The translations under genes were made by a program, and so were the position numbers. The notes under the pieces were generated by a model. That model was given only the letters and a program-made list of their open reading frames with translations. It did no database searches and was not told the origin of the DNA. Source: Streptosporangiaceae bacterium (GTDB taxonomy: Bacteria; Actinomycetota; Actinomycetes; Streptosporangiales; Streptosporangiaceae). From it: DNA of 10,064 nucleotides. The stretch is from assembly GCA_030039095.1 (NCBI GenBank), contig JASHQP010000008.1, positions 1-10,064 on the forward strand. Reading direction: 5' to 3'. Shown here one piece after another: positions 6,171 through 10,064 of this stretch (position 1 is the stretch's first letter; each line of letters begins with the position of its first letter).

Positions 6171-6432
6171 GCGCTGATCCCGGCGATCCGTGGACCGCGC
6201 AGGGCGCCATGCTCACCGCGCTCGGCCGCGAGGACGTCGCCCTGCCGGGGACCTCGCACTGCGCAAGGCCATTCCGGCCGTATACGATCTCGGTCATCTC
6301 CCGTCGCAGGAGGAGGTGCTCGCGATCGCCGAGAAGTGGCGGCCCTGCCGCAGCCTCGCCACAAGCTACCTGTTCTCCGCCGCCTCCGAGCCCGCCCGGC
6401 CGCCGTCGGCCGCCGGGTGCAAGAGCTCGTGA
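6171..6432 (+). pseudogene. Remnant of an AlkA/HhH-GPD family DNA glycosylase (C-terminal part, frameshifted)
   Basis: Three frames read in turn give the C-terminal third of a 3-methyladenine-DNA-glycosylase-type protein. First ALIPAI (6171-6188), the position of the family's LxxIPGIG hairpin. Then PWTAQGAMLTALGREDVALPG (given by frame from 6188 to about 6250). Then GDLALRKAIPAVYDLGHLPS and on to EKWRPCRSLATSYLFSA (6247-6395). The second shift falls in a run of four G where five would keep the frame; the first needs two added bases. The N-terminal two thirds, with the substrate pocket and most of the HhH domain, are absent, because the exporter gene ends at 6145. The relic's stop (6430-6432) overlaps the GTG of the next gene as GTGA, which suggests an old operon junction. 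The family pattern is from memory; a protein search would confirm it. Confidence 0.7.
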
Positions 6433-7124
6433 ACGTGCCCGGGCGCATCGCCGTCATCACCGGCGGCGCGGGCGCCATCGGAACGGCGATCACCGCCGCG
6501 CTGCAGGGCACCGGCCACCGAACCGTCGTCCTCGACCGCAACGGCGACGTCGACTGTGACCTGTCGTCTGAAGCGTCGACCCGGGCCGCCGCGGCCACCG
6601 TGCTCGAGCGCCACGGCCGCTGCGACGTGTTCGTCCACTGCGCCGCGGTGTTCGACCGGGCGGCCATCGCCGATCTCGACGCGGCGGCCTGGCGCCGGGT
6701 GCAGGCCGTCAACGTCGAGTCGGCGCTGTGGCTGGTGCAGGCGTTCGCCCCCGGCATGGCGCAGCAGGGCTTCGGGCGCATCGTGTTCATCGTCTCCGGC
6801 ACGGTCTGGGCCCCGCCGAACCCGGAGATGCTTGCGTACATCGCCAGCAAGGGCGCGCTGCTCGGGGTCATGCGCACGCTGGCGGTCACCCTCGGCGCCG
6901 ACGGCATCGGGGTATCCGCCGTGGCGCCGGGCCTGACCGACACGCCGGATGCCCGCGCCAGGGACGGCGACGAGCACTTCGGCGCGGTCGTCCGCAGCCA
7001 GGCGCTCAAGCGGCCGCTCACGCCAGACGACACCGCGGCTGCTGTCGCCTACCTGGTCTCCGACGCGGCGGCGGCCATGACCGGCCAGGTCCTGTGCGCC
7101 AACGGCGGTCTCACCATGCGATAG
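6429..7124 (+). CDS. Short-chain dehydrogenase/reductase (SDR), classical type (231 aa)
   Basis: This is a cytosolic NAD(P)-dependent oxidoreductase with a Rossmann fold. With the GTG at 6429 as residue 1, the nucleotide-binding TGGAGAIG motif is at 11-18. Asp36 at the end of the second strand (VVLD) suggests preference for NAD(H). Catalytic residues are Asn95 (AVNVES), a Ser at 123 (IVSG), and Tyr137 and Lys141 (YIASK). The usual NNAG motif reads HCAA (70-73). The C-terminus ends GQVLCANGGLTMR, normal for the family. The start is uncertain: GTG 6429 has only a poor AAGAG at 6421-6425, and GTG 6435 is an alternative. The frame is open upstream to at least 6336, but that region carries the glycosylase remnant in another frame. 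A hydroxy acid or sugar-type alcohol substrate is possible given the racemase homologue downstream; this is inference. Confidence 0.9.
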   Translation: MNVPGRIAVITGGAGAIGTAITAALQGTGHRTVVLDRNGDVDCDLSSEASTRAAAATVLERHGRCDVFVHCAAVFDRAAIADLDAAAWRRVQAVNVESALWLVQAFAPGMAQQGFGRIVFIVSGTVWAPPNPEMLAYIASKGALLGVMRTLAVTLGADGIGVSAVAPGLTDTPDARARDGDEHFGAVVRSQALKRPLTPDDTAAAVAYLVSDAAAAMTGQVLCANGGLTMR

Positions 7125-7144
7125 CCGACCCGGCTGACCGCGTG

Positions 7145-7203
7145 TTTCATGATCGTGGTGGCAAATGCGCTCTATCCGGTTGTAATCCACCACGATCATG
7201 AAA
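7145..7203. repeat. 59-bp element with perfect 17-bp inverted arms
   Basis: The arms TTTCATGATCGTGGTGG (7145-7161) and its exact reverse complement (7187-7203) enclose a 25-base spacer. The element is about 46% GC in a region well above 70%. It lies between two co-directional genes, 20 bases after the SDR stop. It would form a long stem on either strand. It might act as a terminator, but no T-tract follows. It could also be a dispersed palindromic (REP/MITE-like) repeat or a protein-binding site. Its copy number in the genome cannot be seen here. From 7204 to 7253 I see nothing else. Confidence 0.9.
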
Positions 7204-7266
7204 GGACGGGTGGGAGGCGTCGGGTGCAGGTGGTGGCGTTGCCTGATGCGGGCGGAGGAGGGGCGG

Positions 7267-8370
7267 ATGAGTGAGGATGCTGGGCTGGTCGTGCGGGATG
7301 TGGCGGTGCGCTCGGTCGTGGTTCCGCTGCGGCGCCCGCTGGCCACGCGCGTCGGTGATTTTCCGCGCTGGCCGCTGCTGCTCATCGACGTCAGCACCGA
7401 GCAGGGCGTCACCGGCCGCGGCTACATCGGCCCGTACCTGTACCGGGCGGCCGCGGCGCTGGTCCCGGCAATCCGCGACCTCGGCGCGGCGCTGCGGGGC
7501 AAGACCGCGGCCCCGGCCGCTGCCTACCAGGCCGCCCGGGGCTGGTTCGGCCTGGCCGGCTACCAGGGCCTGGCTCTGGCGGCCGTGGCCGGGATCGACA
7601 TCGCGCTGTGGGACGCGCTGGCCAAGGCGGCGGGCCTGCCGCTGGCCCGGCTGCTCGGCGGGACCATGGAGCCGGTGCCCGCCTACAACAGCAACGGGCT
7701 TGGGCTGATCCCGCCCGCCGCCGCCGGTGACGAGGCACTGGAACTGCTCGCCGAAGGCGGGTTCACCGCCCTGAAGGTGCGGGTTGGCCGGCCCAGCGCC
7801 GCCGACGACCTGGCCGCGGTGCGCAAGGTCAGGGAGGCGGTCGGGGACCAGGTGACGCTCGTCGCCGACTACAACCAGGGCCTGACCCTGGGCGAAGCGC
7901 TGGAGCGCTGCCGCGCCCTCGACGGCGAGGGCCTGGCCTGGATCGAGGAGCCGCTGCGCTACGACGACCTGGACGGTCACGCGCGGGTCGCCCGGGACAT
8001 CGCCACGGCGGTGATGCTGGGGGAGAACTTCTACGGCCCGCGTGCCATGCACGACGCGATCCGGGCGCAAGCCTGCGACCTGGTCATGCCGGACCTGATG
8101 CGGATCGGCGGGGTGACCGGCTGGCTGCAGGCGGCGGCGATCGCCGACGTGGCCTGCCTGCCGATGTCCTCGCACCTGTACCCCGAGGTGTCCGGGCACC
8201 TGCTGCGGGTCACCCCCACCCGGCACTGGCTGGAATGGTGCGACTGGGCCAGCCCGGTGCTGAAGCAGCCGTTCGAGGTCCGGTCCGGCCGGCTGCAGGT
8301 GCCCGACGTGCCCGGCAATGGTCTGGACTGGGACGAGGATGCGGTTGCGCGCTACGGAGCCGACTCCTGA
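7267..8370 (+). CDS. Mandelate racemase-family enolase-superfamily enzyme (367 aa)
   Basis: This cytosolic Mg2+-dependent enzyme has a lid domain (about 8-130) and a barrel. The sequence follows Pseudomonas mandelate racemase with a constant offset of +6. Metal ligands are Asp201 (VADYNQ), Glu227 (WIEEP) and Glu253 (LGENF). The His303/Asp276 dyad is present (MSSHL and MPDLMRIGGVTGW), as is Glu323 (HWLE). Lys170 matches Lys164 of the reference, but Arg172 (LKVRVG) stands where catalytic Lys166 would be. The family abstracts an alpha proton next to a carboxylate; with Arg on one face, racemisation may be impaired and the enzyme could instead be a dehydratase, an epimerase of another acid or a slow racemase. 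The ATG at 7267 is chosen for GGAGGAGGGG (7254-7263); an ATG at 7198 falls inside the inverted-repeat element. A role in hydroxy acid or sugar acid use is inferred. Confidence 0.92.
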   Translation: MSEDAGLVVRDVAVRSVVVPLRRPLATRVGDFPRWPLLLIDVSTEQGVTGRGYIGPYLYRAAAALVPAIRDLGAALRGKTAAPAAAYQAARGWFGLAGYQGLALAAVAGIDIALWDALAKAAGLPLARLLGGTMEPVPAYNSNGLGLIPPAAAGDEALELLAEGGFTALKVRVGRPSAADDLAAVRKVREAVGDQVTLVADYNQGLTLGEALERCRALDGEGLAWIEEPLRYDDLDGHARVARDIATAVMLGENFYGPRAMHDAIRAQACDLVMPDLMRIGGVTGWLQAAAIADVACLPMSSHLYPEVSGHLLRVTPTRHWLEWCDWASPVLKQPFEVRSGRLQVPDVPGNGLDWDEDAVARYGADS

Positions 8371-8460
8371 CAGAACAGAGGCACCCGGTCCGGTACGCTC
8401 GACCGCCCGGTTGACGCCCGGGTGGCCACACGGCGTAGCGTTCAAGGTAAGTTCTGTCAG
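8367..8460. repeat. 10-bp perfect inverted repeat bracketing a promoter
   Basis: CTGACAGAAC (8367-8376) and GTTCTGTCAG (8451-8460) are exact reverse complements separated by 74 bases. The left arm contains the racemase homologue's stop codon. The right arm lies just after the predicted transcription start of the next gene. A regulator binding both sites could loop out the promoter, but a match of this length may also be chance. Confidence 0.4.
8411..8441 (+). promoter_or_regulatory. Candidate promoter of the small acidic protein operon
   Basis: TTGACG (8411-8416) is a near-consensus -35, and TAGCGT (8436-8441) fits TANNNT as -10; the spacer is 19 bp, slightly long. The start would be near 8448, about 39 bases before the GTG of the next gene. 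This indicates that the downstream small genes are transcribed separately from the racemase homologue. Confidence 0.5.
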
Positions 8461-8486
8461 TTCCCTCCAGAATCGCAGGAGGCATC

Positions 8487-8777
8487 GTGACCGAGGATTT
8501 CCACCGCGACCGCCGGCAGCACGGCGGCGCCCCGGACCGCATCGATGACGACCGGCTCGCCCGGCTGACCGAGGAAGAGCGTGTCGAGGCCGGCCTCGAC
8601 CCGTACGACCCGGACGAGGTGCCGGCCGCCACGGACACGCCGCCGCAGACGTTCGACGTCACCGAGACCGACGTCTACGAGGAGGAGCGGGCCGAGATCC
8701 GCCGCGAGTACGACAAGGACGAGCTCGAGATGGAGCACGAGCGCAGCCCGTTCCCGCCATCCCACTACGACAGGTAA
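8487..8777 (+). CDS. Small acidic hydrophilic protein of unknown function (96 aa)
   Basis: The GTG start is supported by AGGAGG (8477-8482) 4 bases upstream. The protein has no hydrophobic segment and no Cys; it is rich in Asp, Glu, Arg and Pro, and so is probably largely disordered. A DRLARLTEEERVEAGLDPYDPDEVPAAT-like stretch fills about 23-50 (only its type is given here). From about 57 on an EEERAEIRREYDKDELEMEHE helix-like segment (about 64-85) alternates acidic and basic residues. I do not recognise a family. It has its own promoter and is followed after 8 bases by a HicA-like gene, suggesting a two-gene operon. Confidence 0.75.
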   Translation: MTEDFHRDRRQHGGAPDRIDDDRLARLTEEERVEAGLDPYDPDEVPAATDTPPQTFDVTETDVYEEERAEIRREYDKDELEMEHERSPFPPSHYDR

Positions 8778-8785
8778 CGCCGACG

Positions 8786-9055
8786 ATGACCGAGCCAGAG
8801 CACCTGAACGACCACCACCGCGACACGCTCCGCGCGATCTTCGCCCGCCCCACGAGCCACAACATCGAGTGGCGCGCCGTGCGGTCGCTGCTGGGCGCGG
8901 TGGGCTCGGTCAGCGAGCAGCACGACGGCAAGCTTGCGATCACGGTGGGGTCGCAGACCGAGTTCTTCCACCCCGGGGGCCAGAAGGACGTGGACGTCCA
9001 GACCGTCGTCGACCTGCGCCATCTGCTGGGCACCGCGGGATTCGGGCCGGAGTAA
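8786..9055 (+). CDS. HicA-like small protein (89 aa)
   Basis: The order of elements recalls the HicA/dsRBD-like fold: a helix (HRDTLRAIF), IEWRAVRSLLGAVGSV (27-42), two strands around KLAITVG and TEFF, then HPGGQKDVDVQTVVDLRHLL (62-81). A His followed by Lys five residues later and then a C-terminal T-V-x-x-L helix is how HicA toxins end. Similar short actinobacterial proteins with a HNIEWRxVxSLL motif are usually annotated as hypothetical. The upstream partner is not a recognisable HicB antitoxin, so calling this a toxin-antitoxin pair would overreach. The ATG follows the previous stop by 8 bases with no good ribosome binding site, which suggests translational coupling. A hairpin follows the stop. 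Confidence 0.75.
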   Translation: MTEPEHLNDHHRDTLRAIFARPTSHNIEWRAVRSLLGAVGSVSEQHDGKLAITVGSQTEFFHPGGQKDVDVQTVVDLRHLLGTAGFGPE

Positions 9056-9067
9056 CGCGGGTCGCCG

Positions 9068-9094
9068 CCGGGGCCGCGCCGCCGCGGGCCCCGG
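9068..9094 (+). terminator. GC-rich hairpin after the HicA-like gene
   Basis: The arms CCGGGGCCGCG (9068-9078) and CGCGGGCCCCGG (9083-9094) pair with a single bulge around a 4-base loop, starting 12 bases after the stop. There is no T-tract, which is common for actinobacterial terminator hairpins, so function is only probable. Confidence 0.5.
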
Positions 9095-9157
9095 ACTCCA
9101 GCTGCATGCCTCATCCGGTGCCATATCATCGCTATCGCCCGGCAGCCGGAGGTGGCG

Positions 9158-9355
9158 ATGCACATCGGATCGATCGTGCTGGTTATCTGGCTCGTCATCG
9201 GCGCGATCGCCGCTGGCCAGCGTCATGATTACAGTTCGCCGCCGTCGAACTGCAACCAGTCGGCCACGATCGCGGTGACGATCCTGGCCGGCCCGCTGAA
9301 CTACCTCGGGGTCAACCCGAAGATCTCCTGCCACGTGCCGCAGCCGAGCAGCTGA
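9158..9355 (+). CDS. Small membrane or secreted protein (65 aa)
   Basis: The ATG at 9158 is chosen because GGAGG (9148-9152) lies 5 bases upstream; a GTG two codons earlier overlaps that site. Residues 3-21 (IGSIVLVIWLVIGAIAAGQ) form one membrane helix or an uncleaved signal. A short polar stretch with Cys follows (SSPPSNCNQSATIAV). The C-terminus contains LAGPLNYLGVNPKISCHVPQP with a second Cys; the two Cys could form a disulfide outside the membrane. Short proteins with the AGQRH and AGPLNYxGVNPK motifs recur in actinomycetes without a known role. TATCAT (9124-9129) fits TANNNT and may be its -10, but no -35 is clear. Confidence 0.8.
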   Translation: MHIGSIVLVIWLVIGAIAAGQRHDYSSPPSNCNQSATIAVTILAGPLNYLGVNPKISCHVPQPSS

Positions 9356-9357
9356 GC

Positions 9358-9385
9358 CGCCGGCCAAACCGCCGCCCCGCCGGCG
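9358..9385 (+). terminator. Possible weak hairpin after the 65-aa protein gene
   Basis: CGCCGGC (9358-9364) and GCCGGCG (9379-9385) are perfect 7-bp complements around a 14-base loop, directly after the stop at 9355, without a T-tract. In DNA this GC-rich such matches arise easily, so confidence is low. The rest of the gap to 9463 holds only a CCCGGG-cc-CCCGGG self-complementary stretch (9413-9426) and no clear promoter. Confidence 0.3.
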
Positions 9386-9463
9386 ACGAATTACCGGTGG
9401 GGACGGGACCAGCCCGGGCCCCCGGGGCACACGGGCGAGCGTGAAGGTTGGAGTGACAGCGGC

Positions 9464-10064
9464 ATGGTCGAGCTCGTCATCGTGGGCATCGCGGCCGGGT
9501 TCCTGGCGGCTATCTCCCCGTGCGTCCTGCCCGTCCTGCCGGTCGTCCTCGTTGCCGGTGCGGGAGAGCCGGCGGGAATGCACCCGGCGCCCGCCGTCGA
9601 CGCCGCCGACGCCGTCGGGCCGGTGGGTGCCGAACCGGCGCCGGGCATAGCGTTCCGGCGGGCTGGCCTGCGCCGCCCGCTGGCGGTGATCGCGGGGCTG
9701 GTGCTCAGCTTCAGCCTGCTCATCCTCGTCGGGTCGGAACTGCTCTCGCTGCTGCATCTGCCGCAGGACTCGCTGCGCGACGCGGGCATCGCGCTGCTGA
9801 TCGTGGTCGGGCTCGGCTACCTCATCCCGCCGCTCGGCGCGCTGCTCGAGCGCCCGTTCGCGCGCGTGCGCGCCCGCAAGCCGAGCGGTGCTGCCGGCGG
9901 GTTCGTGCTCGGCCTGGCCCTCGGCGTGCTGTACGTGCCGTGCGCCGGCCCGGTGCTCGCCGCGCTGACCGTGGTCGGGGCGACCCACAAGGTCGGGCTG
10001 ACCGCGGTGGTTCTCGCCGCGGCGTTCGCGGCCGGGACCGCCGTGCCGCTGCTGGCCATCGCCG
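9464..10064 (+). CDS. CcdA/DipZ-type cytochrome c biogenesis / thiol-disulfide electron transporter (3' end outside window)
   Basis: Two hundred codons are visible and the frame runs off the right edge. The first helix carries SPCVLPVLP with Cys20, and a later helix carries LGVLYVPCAGPVLAAL with Cys160. Two intramembrane Cys in exactly these contexts are the redox pair of the CcdA/DsbD family, which carries electrons from cytosolic thioredoxin to extracytoplasmic thiol proteins. The segment LHLPQDSLR with LLERPF (about 98-132) resembles the mycobacterial DipZ type, in which the CcdA part is followed by a thioredoxin-like domain; whether that holds here lies beyond the window. A hydrophilic Ala/Pro insert (about 33-70) separates helices 1 and 2. 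Only GGAG (9450-9453), 10 bases upstream, is available as ribosome binding site for the ATG. No earlier in-frame start looks better. Confidence 0.9.
   Translation, partial: MVELVIVGIAAGFLAAISPCVLPVLPVVLVAGAGEPAGMHPAPAVDAADAVGPVGAEPAPGIAFRRAGLRRPLAVIAGLVLSFSLLILVGSELLSLLHLPQDSLRDAGIALLIVVGLGYLIPPLGALLERPFARVRARKPSGAAGGFVLGLALGVLYVPCAGPVLAALTVVGATHKVGLTAVVLAAAFAAGTAVPLLAIA

Noticed and set aside
6190..6432. An intact small 80-aa gene
   Set aside because: Only the part from about 6247 on resembles a protein family; the upstream part in this frame is out of register with the PWTAQ block, so this is a piece of a frameshifted relic.
4550..7033. An 827-codon open frame on the minus strand across the second exporter, the glycosylase remnant and the SDR gene
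   Set aside because: Its translation is low-complexity Arg/Gly/Ala/Glu/Asp-rich sequence, the usual antisense shadow of GC-rich genes. The plus strand carries recognisable exporter and SDR motifs throughout.
7198..7266. ATG at 7198 as the start of the racemase homologue
   Set aside because: It lies inside the inverted-repeat arm and has no ribosome binding site; the ATG at 7267 follows GGAGGAGGGG and matches the family's N-terminus.
8487..9055. A bona fide HicAB toxin-antitoxin system
   Set aside because: No HicB-type RNase H-like or RHH domain is visible in the partner, and the HicA resemblance is only at pattern level.
9413..9426. CCCGGG-cc-CCCGGG as a terminator
   Set aside because: The loop of 2 bases is too short, and the sequence is self-complementary mainly through its base composition.
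1..10064. CRISPR array, tRNA or rRNA genes, insertion sequences
   Set aside because: No regularly spaced repeats, tRNA cloverleaf motifs, rRNA segments or transposase motifs were seen on either strand.

Overview
The window is very GC-rich, and its genes are densely packed with strong G/C bias at third codon positions. Starts are ATG or GTG, ribosome binding sites are of the GGAGG type, and two promoters look leaderless in the TANNNT style. Protein families (DHA2 drug exporters with TetR partners, an actinobacterial 65-residue membrane protein, a DipZ-like CcdA protein) point to a high-GC actinomycete, probably in the Streptomyces/Streptosporangiales neighbourhood. The species cannot be named from the sequence.

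Layout. (1) 1-761: the 3' part of a helix-turn-helix protein with a DUF3887-like C-terminal domain, followed by a small two-helix membrane protein. (2) 739-3135: a TetR repressor (-) divergent from a 14-TM DHA2-type exporter (+); two similar sites 40 bp apart lie between them. (3) 3125-3793: a LuxR-type regulator (-) whose receiver domain lacks the phosphoacceptor Asp and the conserved Lys. A cluster of GTCCC/GGGAC half-sites lies upstream. (4) 3936-6145: a second, unrelated TetR/DHA2 exporter pair, with a readable promoter and two palindromic operators 42 bp apart. (5) 6171-7124: a frameshifted C-terminal remnant of an AlkA-type HhH-GPD DNA glycosylase, then an SDR oxidoreductase whose GTG start overlaps the remnant's stop. 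(6) 7145-7203: an AT-rich 59-bp element with perfect 17-bp inverted arms. (7) 7267-8370: a close relative of mandelate racemase in which the Lys that serves as S-face base is Arg. (8) 8411-9055: a promoter, then a small acidic protein and a HicA-like small protein that look co-transcribed. (9) 9158-9355: a 65-residue secreted or membrane protein. (10) 9464-end: the start of a CcdA/DipZ-type thiol-disulfide electron transporter, cut by the window edge.

How the genes work together. The two TetR/exporter pairs look like self-contained, ligand-inducible efflux switches; in each, two operators lie about four helical turns apart in the shared promoter region. The SDR and the racemase homologue could act on hydroxy acids or sugar acids, but the inverted-repeat element separates them and no shared operon is proven. 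I see no CRISPR array, tRNA, rRNA, transposase or phage gene. No completely new system is evident. The strongest unexplained signals are the 59-bp palindromic element, the altered active site of the racemase homologue, the non-phosphorylatable LuxR regulator and the decaying glycosylase gene.
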